NCBI RefSeq assembly: GCF_900166665.1
Contig: NZ_LT800494.1
Location: 1,716,420-1,757,713, forward strand
DNA from: Cytobacillus gottheilii
GTDB taxonomy: Bacteria > Bacillota > Bacilli > Bacillales > Cytobacillaceae
Direction of reading: 5' to 3'
DNA: 41,294 nt
A program made the translations under genes and the position numbers. The notes under the pieces were generated by a model that was not told where the DNA came from, ran no database searches, and was given only the letters and a program-made list of their open reading frames with translations. Numbering within the stretch: position 1 is the stretch's first letter; each line of letters starts with the position of its first letter. Shown piece after piece: positions 27,276 through 34,718 of this stretch.

Positions 27276-27740
27276 ATGAAGTGGAACTCAGAAGACATTA
27301 CAATGTTTATAAAGGAAAGGCAGTATATTGATACGGTTGTCATGCCTTTGTATCCTGTATCCTTCGGAGATGATATTAAACAGTCTGTAGGCATGACAGA
27401 ATTTATATCACTTTTGTCTATTCAATTAGAAAGACAGTTTAAAGGAAGGTTATTAATGCTTCCTGGTTTTTCCTATTTAAAGAATGCAAATGAAGATAAA
27501 CTTGTCAGTGATATAAAACACTGGGAAACAGAATTATTATCACAAGGCTTTTCGCATGTTTTTTATGTAACAAGTGACAGTAACTGGAAAATACACGAAG
27601 AAAACTTGGAAGGGAACTTGATTTGGCTTCCTTCATTGCCGTTAGAACAGATGGATGAGAAATATAAAAATCAAATTTTGGAAGATCAAGTGAAACAGCT
27701 CTTGAATTTATTTGTTCGGAAATGGCAAAATAATGAATGA
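27276..27740 (+). CDS. ypiF: DUF2487 protein YpiF
   Basis: A 154-residue soluble protein (MKWNSEDITMFIKERQYIDT at the start, then VVMPLYPVSFGDDIK) matching the DUF2487/YpiF family, which precedes qcrABC in Bacillus. It has no membrane segment or metal motif; no function is established. The position next to the bc complex suggests a link, but only by neighbourhood. ATG at 27276 follows TTGGGGGGATTTGG, an unusually G-rich ribosome binding site. About 150 bases and a separate promoter lie between it and qcrA. Confidence 0.88.
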   Translation: MKWNSEDITMFIKERQYIDTVVMPLYPVSFGDDIKQSVGMTEFISLLSIQLERQFKGRLLMLPGFSYLKNANEDKLVSDIKHWETELLSQGFSHVFYVTSDSNWKIHEENLEGNLIWLPSLPLEQMDEKYKNQILEDQVKQLLNLFVRKWQNNE

Positions 27741-27786
27741 AAGCAATATAAGTCACATTGTTTCCATCTTTGTGCACAGGATTATA

Positions 27787-27815
27787 TTGACCTTCTATAA
27801 AGATTGATATATCAT
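27787..27815 (+). promoter_or_regulatory. Putative sigma-A promoter of qcrABC
   Basis: TTGACC (27787-27792), 17-base spacer, TATCAT (27810-27815), giving a leader of about 65-70 bases before qcrA. Confidence 0.6.
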
Positions 27816-27888
27816 TGGTATGTCCTAGTTTTATATTGTGTTGAATTATGTCCGTTGGACTCAACTTCATAATAGAGGGGGGAAAAGT

Positions 27889-28392
27889 ATGAGCAAAAAT
27901 CGTGTTTCAAGACGTCAATTCCTAAACTATACTCTAACTGGTGTAGGCGGTTTCATGGCAGCGGGTATGTTAATGCCTATGGTTCGCTTTGCTGTGGATC
28001 CTGTTTTGCAGCATAAGGGTGAAAGCGATTTTATTCCAACAAAACAAAAGATTTCTGAAATCACTGAAGTACCAACAAGAGTAGATTACACATTTGAACA
28101 AGTGGATGCATGGTATACTTCTGAAGTTACTGGATCTGCTTGGGTTTACAGGGACGAAAATGGAGAAGTTGTGGCCTTATCTCCTGTTTGTAAACATCTA
28201 GGCTGTGTAGTTGACTGGAATTCGGACGAGTCGAATCCGGATCACTTCTATTGTCCTTGTCATGGTGGTCTTTATACGAAGGATGGTACAAACGTGAAGG
28301 GTACTCCGCCGATTGCTCCACTTGATGTATTTCCGATTCAAGATGTAGACGGCTATTTGCATTTAGGTAAAGCTGAACCGAAGGGGGCGTAA
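27889..28392 (+). CDS. qcrA: Menaquinol:cytochrome c reductase Rieske iron-sulfur subunit
   Basis: The [2Fe-2S] subunit of the cytochrome bc (b6c) complex, which passes electrons from menaquinol to cytochrome c. The 167-residue protein has a twin-arginine type N-terminus (SRRQFLNYTLTGVGGFMAAG) with a single membrane anchor, then the Rieske cluster ligands CKHLGC and CPCHGG about 20 residues apart, in the outer-face domain. ATG at 27889 follows GAGGGGGGAAAAGT; the open frame begins earlier at 27838 without a site. qcrB starts 3 bases after its stop. Confidence 0.96.
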   Translation: MSKNRVSRRQFLNYTLTGVGGFMAAGMLMPMVRFAVDPVLQHKGESDFIPTKQKISEITEVPTRVDYTFEQVDAWYTSEVTGSAWVYRDENGEVVALSPVCKHLGCVVDWNSDESNPDHFYCPCHGGLYTKDGTNVKGTPPIAPLDVFPIQDVDGYLHLGKAEPKGA

Positions 28393-28395
28393 TCA

Positions 28396-29070
28396 TTGTT
28401 AAACAAGATTTACGATTGGGTAGATGAACGTTTAGATATTACGCCAATCTGGCGGGATATCGCTGACCACGAAGTACCTGAGCATGTTAACCCAGCGCAT
28501 CATTTTTCTGCGTTTGTCTATTGCTTTGGCGGTCTGACGTTTTTCGTAACTGTTATTCAAATATTATCCGGTATGTTTTTATCCATGTATTATGTCCCAG
28601 ATATTCAAAATGCATGGGAATCCGTTTATTATTTGCAGAACCACGTAGCATTTGGACAAATTGTTCGTGGAATGCATCACTGGGGCGCTAGCTTAGTTAT
28701 TGTCATGATGTTCTTACATACGCTTCGTGTATTTTTCCAAGGCGCTTATAAAAAACCTCGTGAATTGAACTGGGTCGTTGGTGTACTTATTTTCTTCGTT
28801 ATGCTGGCACTTGGTTTAACAGGATATTTATTACCATGGGATATGAAAGCGTTATTTGCTACAAAGGTAACAATTCAAATTGTTGAATCAACACCGCTGA
28901 TCGGGGAATACCTGAAAATTCTAATCGCAGGAGATGCAGATATTGTTGGAGCGCAAACAATTACTAGATTCTTTGCAATCCATGTGTTCTTCTTGCCTGC
29001 TGCATTATTTGCTTTAATGGCGGCCCACTTTATCATGATTCGAAAGCAGGGTATTTCTGGACCGTTGTAA
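28396..29070 (+). CDS. qcrB: Menaquinol:cytochrome c reductase cytochrome b subunit
   Basis: A 224-residue b6-type cytochrome with four membrane helices holding two b hemes through histidine pairs (GMHHWGASLVIVMMFLHTLR and the later RFFAIHVFFLPAALFALMAAH). Cys43 in HFSAFVYCFGG is the residue that in Bacillus binds an extra heme c covalently. The Qo-type LPWDMKALFATKV is also present. The start is TTG 28396, preceded by AAGGGGGCG, and gives the conserved MLNKIYDWVDERLDITPIWR. Middle gene of qcrABC. Confidence 0.97.
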   Translation: MLNKIYDWVDERLDITPIWRDIADHEVPEHVNPAHHFSAFVYCFGGLTFFVTVIQILSGMFLSMYYVPDIQNAWESVYYLQNHVAFGQIVRGMHHWGASLVIVMMFLHTLRVFFQGAYKKPRELNWVVGVLIFFVMLALGLTGYLLPWDMKALFATKVTIQIVESTPLIGEYLKILIAGDADIVGAQTITRFFAIHVFFLPAALFALMAAHFIMIRKQGISGPL

Positions 29071-29105
29071 AATTAAAATAATGAACGAAGGAGGGGAATT
29101 ACCCA

Positions 29106-29870
29106 ATGCATCGCGGAAAAGGTATGAAATTCGTAGGAGATTCACGTGTTCCTGCTGAGCGTAAGCCGAATATTCCAAAAGATTATTCGGAGTATCCTGG
29201 GAAAACAGAAGCATTCTGGCCAAACTTCCTTTTAAAAGAGTGGATGGTTGGAGCAGTATTCCTTATTGGGTTCTTATGCTTAACAATCGCACACCAGCCT
29301 CCATTAGAGAAAATAGCTGATCCGAGTGATACAGCCTATATTCCATTGCCAGACTGGTATTTCTTATTCTTATATCAATTACTGAAATATACGTATGCAT
29401 CTGGTCCATACAATGCGATTGGAGCATTCATTATTCCAGGTTTGGCGTTCGGAGCGCTATTGCTGGCTCCATTCATTGATAGGGGACCTGAGCGTCGTCC
29501 GTCAAAACGTCCTTTAGCGACTGGATTTATGTTATTAGCTTTAGCGGGTATTACATTCTTAACATGGGAATCTGTGGCTCACCATGATTGGGAAGCTGCA
29601 GCACAGCAAGGGAAGATCGTAGCTGAAGCAGAGATTGATACAACTGCAGAAGGTTATGCCCTTTTAGAAGCTAACACATGCTTGTCATGTCATGGCACTG
29701 AGCTGCAAGGTGCAGCCGGTCCTGCATTAATCGACGTTGAATTAACTCCTGAAGAAATTAAGGATGTTATTCAAAACGGTCGTGGTGCAATGCCAGGCGG
29801 TCTATTTGCAGGCACTGAAGAAGAGCTTGATAAGCTCGTCGAATTCATTGATAGCGTTGAAAGTGAATAA
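29106..29870 (+). CDS. qcrC: Cytochrome b6 subunit IV / cytochrome c fusion subunit
   Basis: A 254-residue fusion: the N-terminal part has three membrane helices like subunit IV of b6f complexes, with the quinol-site PLPDWYFLFLYQLLKYTY. The C-terminal domain is a cytochrome c with heme-binding CLSCHG near residue 194 and an axial methionine in GRGAMPGG. This is the bacillar arrangement of the bc complex, electrons leaving through the attached heme c. ATG at 29106 follows GAAGGAGGGG at 29088-29097. A strong terminator follows. Confidence 0.96.
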   Translation: MHRGKGMKFVGDSRVPAERKPNIPKDYSEYPGKTEAFWPNFLLKEWMVGAVFLIGFLCLTIAHQPPLEKIADPSDTAYIPLPDWYFLFLYQLLKYTYASGPYNAIGAFIIPGLAFGALLLAPFIDRGPERRPSKRPLATGFMLLALAGITFLTWESVAHHDWEAAAQQGKIVAEAEIDTTAEGYALLEANTCLSCHGTELQGAAGPALIDVELTPEEIKDVIQNGRGAMPGGLFAGTEEELDKLVEFIDSVESE

Positions 29871-29879
29871 TGTAATACA

Positions 29880-29917
29880 AGAACCGGCAAGTCTAGCAGA
29901 CTGCCGGTTCTTTATAT
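29880..29917 (+). terminator. Terminator after qcrABC
   Basis: AGAACCGGCA (29880-29889) pairs with TGCCGGTTCT (29902-29911), with an inner GTCT/AGAC extension (29891-29894/29898-29901), followed by TTTATAT. Confidence 0.85.
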
Positions 29918-29952
29918 GGTCCGGAGATTGCCGCCTGTTTTAGCCCTTTATG

Positions 29953-29981
29953 TTGCTGTTGTATATGGAATACTTTATGAT
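29953..29981 (+). promoter_or_regulatory. Putative sigma-A promoter of ypjA
   Basis: TTGCTG (29953-29958), 17-base spacer, TATGAT (29976-29981). Confidence 0.55.
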
Positions 29982-30014
29982 AAAAGAGAAATATAGGTAG
30001 AGATGAGGTAAGTT

Positions 30015-30614
30015 ATGAAGTGGATATACCCGTTTTTCGCTAACCGTACCATTCTGTTCATGCTTTTATTAATTAATATAGCAGGAACCGTCTACGGTTA
30101 TATATGGTATAAAGGGCAGCTTGTCGAAACACCGCTGCATTTTCTGCCGTTTGTTCCGGATAGTCCTACTGCCAGTTTGTTTTTTGTTTTTGTTCTTATT
30201 GCTTTTTTGCTGGGGAAAAATTGGCCGCTGTTTGAGGCTCTTGCCATTGTGACCTTAGTGAAATATGGTGTATGGGCGGTGGTCATGAATTTGCTTGTCT
30301 TCCAAGTCACTGGTGATATTCATCCTGCAGCTCTTATGCTGATTTTTTCACATGGTGCTATGGCAGTTCAAGGGGTCTTATACGCTCCTTTTTATCGTTT
30401 GAAAACGTGGCACTTAGTTGCTGCTGGAGTTTGGACACTACATAATGACGTAATTGATTATGTCTTTTTTATGCTGCCAAGATATCCGACCTTGGATTTA
30501 TACATACCGGAAATCGGATACTTTACATTTTGGCTCAGTATCTTCTGTATAGCACTAACCTATTACTTATGTTTGCGGAAAAAATCCTTTCAATTAAATA
30601 TTATCAGTAATTAA
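30015..30614 (+). CDS. ypjA: DUF1405 membrane protein YpjA
   Basis: A 199-residue protein with about five membrane helices, including FMLLLINIAGTVYGYIWY, ASLFFVFVLIAFLLG, LMLIFSHGAMAVQGVLY and the last, YFTFWLSIFCIALTYYLCL. Conserved polar spots are LPFVPDSPTAS and HNDVIDY. It matches DUF1405/YpjA, which follows qcrC in bacilli; the function is unknown. ATG at 30015 follows AGATGAGGTAAGTT. A small gap then leads to yunB. Confidence 0.88.
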   Translation: MKWIYPFFANRTILFMLLLINIAGTVYGYIWYKGQLVETPLHFLPFVPDSPTASLFFVFVLIAFLLGKNWPLFEALAIVTLVKYGVWAVVMNLLVFQVTGDIHPAALMLIFSHGAMAVQGVLYAPFYRLKTWHLVAAGVWTLHNDVIDYVFFMLPRYPTLDLYIPEIGYFTFWLSIFCIALTYYLCLRKKSFQLNIISN

Positions 30615-30677
30615 GGATGGCTTTAGGAGACGAGTGAATGAAATTGTGGACATAAGAGACGATACTTGTTTTATTTT

Positions 30678-30704
30678 CTTTGTACAATCATATATTGTAC
30701 AAAG
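30678..30704. promoter_or_regulatory. Perfect inverted repeat at the yunB ribosome binding site
   Basis: CTTTGTACAAT (30678-30688) and ATTGTACAAAG (30694-30704) form a perfect 11-bp inverted repeat around CATAT. Its right edge reaches the first base of GGGAGG (30704-30709), the yunB Shine-Dalgarno. It could be a protein operator or an RNA hairpin affecting translation. Confidence 0.55.
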
Positions 30705-30716
30705 GGAGGGTTTCAT

Positions 30717-31487
30717 GTGTTCAGAAGAAAGAGGAAGGGACTGTTTAAAGGACCTTTACCAGCTAAGCATGTATTCTTCATTTCGTTTATCCTTTTTATC
30801 CTTCTTACTTTTTTTGGCCTGATTATGATTGATGAACAAATTGAACCAGTATTGATGGAAATTGCTGAAACAAGAGCGAAGCAATTCTCTGCACAAGCAA
30901 TTAATGATGCGATTACAAAGGAATTATCTGAAACGATTGATGTAAACGAATTAATCGTTCGTCATGGCGATGCCGAAAATGCACCATATAGTTTTAATCA
31001 GCAGGTTGTCAATAAAGTGATGTCTGATACAAACAGAATGGTGCAGGAATATTTAGATTTAGTTGAACAAGGAGAACTAGAACAGTTTGAAGCCTTTCGG
31101 AATGATTCTTATATAGATTATGAGGCTTCGCACAAAGAGAAGGGGATTATTTATCGAATTCCACTGGGAATGGCGACGAAGCAAACCTTATTCTCGAATC
31201 TTGGGCCGAAAGTTCCTATTAAATTTGAGCTCTTAGGCCACTCAATGTCAAATGTCGAGACGAAAATTCTTGAAACAGGCATAAACAATACATACTTGGA
31301 AGTTTATGTGAAGGTTCAAGTCCAAATGAAGGTTATTATTCCGCTTGTTGAACGAGATATTGTAATGGAAAACTCCGTAAAGGTTGGAGATCTATTTTAT
31401 CCAGGAAAGGTTCCCCAATATTTTAATGGCGGCAGCAGTGGCCAAGGGGATGTTAACCCTGTCATCATTCCGCAGGGCGGGAGTTAA
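30717..31487 (+). CDS. yunB: Sporulation protein YunB
   Basis: A 256-residue membrane-anchored protein of the YunB family, made in the mother cell under sigma-E in B. subtilis and needed for efficient sporulation. A basic N-terminus (MFRRKRKGLFKGPLPAKH) is followed by one membrane helix, VFFISFILFILLTFFGLIMI. The outer domain contains IPLGMATKQTLFSNLGPKVP, the TKILETGINNTYLEVYVKVQ segment and the PQYFNGGSSGQG tail. The start is GTG 30717, 7 bases after GGGAGG. An overlapping ATG at 30715 is in another frame. In B. subtilis yunB lies elsewhere, so its position between ypjA and ypjB is a rearrangement relative to that genome. Confidence 0.88.
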   Translation: MFRRKRKGLFKGPLPAKHVFFISFILFILLTFFGLIMIDEQIEPVLMEIAETRAKQFSAQAINDAITKELSETIDVNELIVRHGDAENAPYSFNQQVVNKVMSDTNRMVQEYLDLVEQGELEQFEAFRNDSYIDYEASHKEKGIIYRIPLGMATKQTLFSNLGPKVPIKFELLGHSMSNVETKILETGINNTYLEVYVKVQVQMKVIIPLVERDIVMENSVKVGDLFYPGKVPQYFNGGSSGQGDVNPVIIPQGGS

Positions 31488-31514
31488 TGCTGCTGTAAAT
31501 AGGAAAAAATATAG

Positions 31515-31550
31515 CCAAAGAATGTTGTTTATAACGTTCTTTGGTTTTTT
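31515..31550 (+). terminator. Terminator after yunB
   Basis: CCAAAGAATGTT (31515-31526) pairs with AACGTTCTTTGG (31533-31544) with one G-U pair, followed by TTTTTT. A small nested inverted structure lies just beyond: TGCGAG/CTCGCA (31576-31581/31613-31618), enclosing the palindrome CCCTTAAGGG. Confidence 0.82.
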
Positions 31551-31729
31551 CTAATACTTCGTTTAAATAACTGATTGCGAGACGCCCTTAAGGGATGAGT
31601 GAATAAATGAACCTCGCAGAATGCTCAGCACAATGCAAAATGCAAGGATCATGGAGTGGTTGTCATTTGCTTTTCTCATGATGGATTGTTCCCCAATCAT
31701 TTTTCATGTTCTACCCTTGTCCATTTTCT

Positions 31730-31737
31730 CATACATT
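31730..31737 (+). promoter_or_regulatory. Possible sigma-E -10 element upstream of ypjB
   Basis: CATACATT matches the sigma-E -10 consensus, but no convincing -35 is seen at the right distance, and it lies only about 30 bases before the start codon. ypjB is sigma-E dependent in B. subtilis, which is the main support. Confidence 0.3.
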
Positions 31738-31767
31738 TTTTAATAGGAATTCGAGGAGGGACAAGGT

Positions 31768-32553
31768 ATGAAGAAACGACTATTTATTTTATTCAGCATA
31801 TTATTTTTAATTCTTATGCCGTTTTCGGTGTATGCAGAAAGCAGTTCACCTGTTGATAAATTAAATGAGATATCAGACGAAGCACTTCAAATGATGAAGC
31901 TGAAGCGATATGATGATGCCAAAAGGCTGCTGGACTATTTTTCTGAGCAATATGTATATGCAACTGGGAATGAGCGTCCGTTTACATCAGCAGAGCTAAG
32001 GGCAGTTACGGCAACACATCATGAAGCCATGCAGGCGGCTGTCAGCACAGAGATGAACTATACAGATAGAGTGAACAGTTTAACAAAATTCCGGCTTGTT
32101 ATGGATACAGTTACATCAGCATCGCAGCCCATGTGGACAGAAATGGAATCACCGATTTTAACTGTCTTTAAAGATGTAAAAGAAGCAGCTGAAAATGGAG
32201 ATACTGAGAAATTTCATATAAGCTATAATTCGTTTTTAAATTTATATCATGTTGTGTATCCAAGTATAAAATTGGATATTTCTCCAGAACGAGTGCAAAA
32301 TGTTGATACACAAATTCAATATATTGACCAATATCGCGCAAATGTTATATCATCAGGTCAACCGAATGAGCAGCTGGAAGTATTAGAAGCCGACTTGCAA
32401 TCCATTTTTGAGGATATGACAGAAGATGAAGCCGATCCATCCCTATGGTGGGTCATCATTTCGACGGGCAGTATCATTATTCTTACATTATCCTATGTTG
32501 GCTGGAGAAAATATAACGGTGACAAGAAAAAAACAAAAAAGCAAGAGAGTTAA
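31768..32553 (+). CDS. ypjB: Sporulation protein YpjB
   Basis: A 261-residue protein with a cleavable-looking signal peptide (MKKRLFILFSILFLILMPFS, then VYAES with a likely cut after VYA). A helical outer domain contains the family's EALQMMKLKRYDDAKRLLDY and LTKFRLVMDTVTS. Near the C-terminus is one membrane helix, LWWVIISTGSIIILTLSYVG, with a basic cytoplasmic tail. This is the plan of the Spore_YpjB family. ATG at 31768 follows GAGGAGGGACAAGGT. It is 74 bases before the zinc peptidase gene and probably cotranscribed with it. Confidence 0.88.
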   Translation: MKKRLFILFSILFLILMPFSVYAESSSPVDKLNEISDEALQMMKLKRYDDAKRLLDYFSEQYVYATGNERPFTSAELRAVTATHHEAMQAAVSTEMNYTDRVNSLTKFRLVMDTVTSASQPMWTEMESPILTVFKDVKEAAENGDTEKFHISYNSFLNLYHVVYPSIKLDISPERVQNVDTQIQYIDQYRANVISSGQPNEQLEVLEADLQSIFEDMTEDEADPSLWWVIISTGSIIILTLSYVGWRKYNGDKKKTKKQES

Positions 32554-32627
32554 TGTCGTTTCCATGTTTCCATAAGAGTCCATAAGGGGAAAATAGACAA
32601 CAAGAAGAAATAACAGGAGGGGTTTTT

Positions 32628-33308
32628 ATGGGAGGATACTTGATATACTTTGCCATAATTATCATTATTCCGATCTGGGCACAGTTTAAGGTAAAAGGAG
32701 CTTACAATAAGTATTCAAAAGTAGCATCCTCATCCCATATGACAGGTGCAGAGGTCGCAAGAAGAATTTTGGATGCGAACGGATTATACGATGTTACCGT
32801 CACAGAGGTGCGCGGGCATCTTACAGATCACTATGATCCACGATCGAAAGCGGTTAGACTATCTTCAGGCAATTTCCATGGCCATTCAGTAGCTGCGGCA
32901 GCCATTGCGGCTCATGAAGTGGGTCATGCTATTCAGGACGCAGAGAGTTATTCGTTTTTAAGATTGCGCCATACGCTTGTTCCGGTAGCAAATATAGGTT
33001 CGAACTTTTCATGGATCTTAATTATGATTGGATTCTTTGCAGGAGCCAGCGGTTTTGTGCTGCTGGGGATTCTCTTTATGGCCGGGGCTGTATTATTTCA
33101 AGTTGTTACCCTGCCAGTCGAGTTTAACGCCTCCAATCGTGCCATGGATCAAGTCGTTTCACTAGGTGTCATCCGCAATGATGAAGAACGTGAAACAAAG
33201 AAAGTGTTAAATGCCGCAGCGCTTACATATGTGGCTGCAGCTGCAGTGGCAGTGCTGGAACTATTGCGCTTGATTCTCATTTATACGGGCATGCAGCGTT
33301 CAGAATAA
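32628..33308 (+). CDS. Neutral zinc metallopeptidase, YugP type
   Basis: A 226-residue integral membrane protein of the zinc-dependent neutral protease family that includes B. subtilis YugP. It has an N-terminal membrane helix, a cytosolic segment TGAEVARRILDANGLYDV, and the zinc motif HEVGH at 96-100. A tandem of membrane helices follows (ILIMIGFFAGASGFVLLGIL and the next), with a third-ligand candidate in VEFNASNRAMD. Substrate unknown. ATG at 32628 follows ACAGGAGGGG. The sequence is of the YugP family but the gene is not at the yug locus, so I give no symbol. Confidence 0.88.
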   Translation: MGGYLIYFAIIIIIPIWAQFKVKGAYNKYSKVASSSHMTGAEVARRILDANGLYDVTVTEVRGHLTDHYDPRSKAVRLSSGNFHGHSVAAAAIAAHEVGHAIQDAESYSFLRLRHTLVPVANIGSNFSWILIMIGFFAGASGFVLLGILFMAGAVLFQVVTLPVEFNASNRAMDQVVSLGVIRNDEERETKKVLNAAALTYVAAAAVAVLELLRLILIYTGMQRSE

Positions 33309-33316
33309 GAACTCAA

Positions 33317-33349
33317 AATACCAGGTCAGTGGTGACCTGGTATTTTTTA
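33317..33349. terminator. Bidirectional-looking terminator
   Basis: ATACCAGGTCA (33318-33328 region) pairs with TGACCTGGTAT (33333-33343), with TTTTTT after it on the plus strand and TTTTG on the minus strand. It can serve both the zinc peptidase and the converging lipoprotein gene. Confidence 0.82.
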
Positions 33350-33358
33350 TTACCATTC

Positions 33359-34251
33359 TCAGTCTGCTGGTATGAAAATGGAATTATCAATCTGCTCAAT
33401 CGCATCGTTATAGTATTGTAATTGGCTGTTTATTTTTTCCTGTGAAGGTGCTTTGTAGTTTTTATTAATATATACTAACCATTCTTCTTCAAGGTTTTTC
33501 AAATCCTTATTATAAATTTGTTCTAACTTTTGTTCCAAATCAGGTTGATTATAAATTTCTGCAAATTTATCTAAACCATATTCATCAATTAAATATGTAA
33601 CAAATGAACCTGCTTGAATATAGGACATCCAAACAGTTGCCTCATTACCGGGTGTTTTACTTGAAGAAAATACTAATTTTTGAGTCATCTCTCTGTCAAC
33701 AAGATTTCCCATTGGTAAAATTTTATCAAGTTCAATAAAGTACTTCATAAAATTGTGAACTGGTATATCTAAGTTAGGAAAAGAGGGTTGTCCAAATTGA
33801 TTTTGTGTATATACCGCTAACCCTTCTTGAGTAAGTGCACCATATTCGTAGGAGGATTTGTCGCCAACGCCAAACAAAATGTGTGTAGTTCATGAGTTAA
33901 TGCATGTAAATTTCTATCAAAATCGTATAATATAATATCCGTCTTTGTTGAACTGGATCGCCCCATTCCATTATATAGATATATATTTATTGTATCTGGA
34001 TGTTCATAGTTTATATCCATTAAATTATTTAATTTTTCATAACTAGAAAATAGTTCATCCTGCAGCTGTTTTAATTTTTGTGATGTAAAATTACCTTGGT
34101 TGTATATTCTAAATGTAACTGATTCATCAGGAGTACTATACATTTCTAGTGAATTTTCATTTGTTATCTTTTCTATTCTATTTACTTCGCTATTATTGCT
34201 ACATGCGGAACAAATTAATAGGAATAAAATAAGATAGAAAAATTTTTTCAT
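33359..34251 (-). pseudogene. Frameshifted lipoprotein metallopeptidase (HEXXH, peptidase MA-like)
   Basis: Two overlapping minus-strand frames make one gene: the N-terminal part starts at 34251 (MKKFFYLILFLLICSACSNN, lipobox-type SAC) and the C-terminal part ends at 33359. In frame 1 the text reads HALTHEL; the second frame continues THILFGVGDKSSYEYGALTQ, then EGLAVYTQ. Inserting one base between 33887 and 33886 restores HALTHELTHILFG, the HEXXH zinc site (HELTH), and the later glutamate in QEGLAVY, giving about 297 residues. So a single base is missing inside the codon before the motif's threonine. The restored protein resembles secreted gluzincin (peptidase MA-type) lipoproteins. RBS GGGGGGTCC precedes the start. 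As sequenced it is inactive, unless the missing base is a sequencing error. Confidence 0.82.
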
Positions 34252-34360
34252 TTGGACCCCCCTAAATAGTTGACAATTATTGTATATCTAATTATTCCTA
34301 ATAATATAATGACTTACTGTTTTTTACTACTATATTTTATTTGAAAGGAGGTGATCATTG

Positions 34361-34405
34361 ATGGGATTGTTAGATATGAATATTAATGAGAGTCACTGGA
34401 TTTGA
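34361..34405 (+). other. Tiny ORF with a near-perfect Shine-Dalgarno
   Basis: ATG at 34361 opens 14 codons (MGLLDMNINESHWI) before TGA at 34403. It is preceded by GAAAGGAGGTGATC (34343-34356), complementary over 14 bases to the typical 16S rRNA 3' end. It may be a leader peptide, the start of a decayed gene (the frame is interrupted repeatedly beyond), or chance. Confidence 0.3.
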
Positions 34406-34457
34406 AACACGGTAAAATCCTACTACTTCGTATTTTGTTTCAAACATTTTTCGCCTA

Positions 34458-34550
34458 AAACCGTTCCAGATGCGTTTTTCCTGTTGATGAAGTTCCGATA
34501 ATTAATGGATTTTGCTTTCTCTCAATAAAGCTTAGCACCAATAAACTCTT
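34458..34550 (-). pseudogene. Possible remnant of an IstB-like transposon ATPase
   Basis: One minus-strand frame reads KSLLVLSFIERKQNPLIIGT, then SSTGKTHLERF, before a stop, followed by AKNV in the same frame after the stop. GTSSTGKTH is a Walker A motif, and FIERKQNPLIIG preceding it resembles the ATPase start of IS21-type IstB proteins. Stops lie on both sides, so at most a short decayed fragment remains. The whole stretch 34406-34674 otherwise shows no gene. Confidence 0.33.
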
Positions 34551-34674
34551 TTTTTAAGTTGTGGAGGCATATGAATTTGTTCCTTCCACATGTTTCCTTC
34601 TAGATTTTTTCATATAAAAATATAGCCTTCTTAATGAAGTCTACAAAAGTTGAAATTTCCATATGTTTTGTCTG

Positions 34675-34704
34675 ATTTAAAAAGCCCCTTCCAAGAAGAA
34701 GGGG
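34675..34704 (-). terminator. Terminator of ypjC (minus strand)
   Basis: Read on the minus strand, CCCCTTC (34704-34698) pairs with GAAGGGG (34691-34685), followed by CTTTTTAAA. Confidence 0.8.
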
Positions 34705-34718
34705 AAATAGGCAGGTAT

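Noticed and set aside
27838..27888. Longer N-terminus for qcrA from the start of the open frame
   Set aside because: It would precede the twin-arginine signal and the AGGGGGG site; the 167-residue form agrees with the family.
30634..30822. 62-codon plus-strand ORF overlapping the yunB start
   Set aside because: It is out of frame with yunB, has no family resemblance, and the GGGAGG site with GTG 30717 explains translation of the recognisable YunB protein.
34343..34356. Fragment of a 16S rRNA gene 3' end
   Set aside because: The match to the 16S tail stops after 14 bases, which fits a strong Shine-Dalgarno rather than an rRNA remnant.
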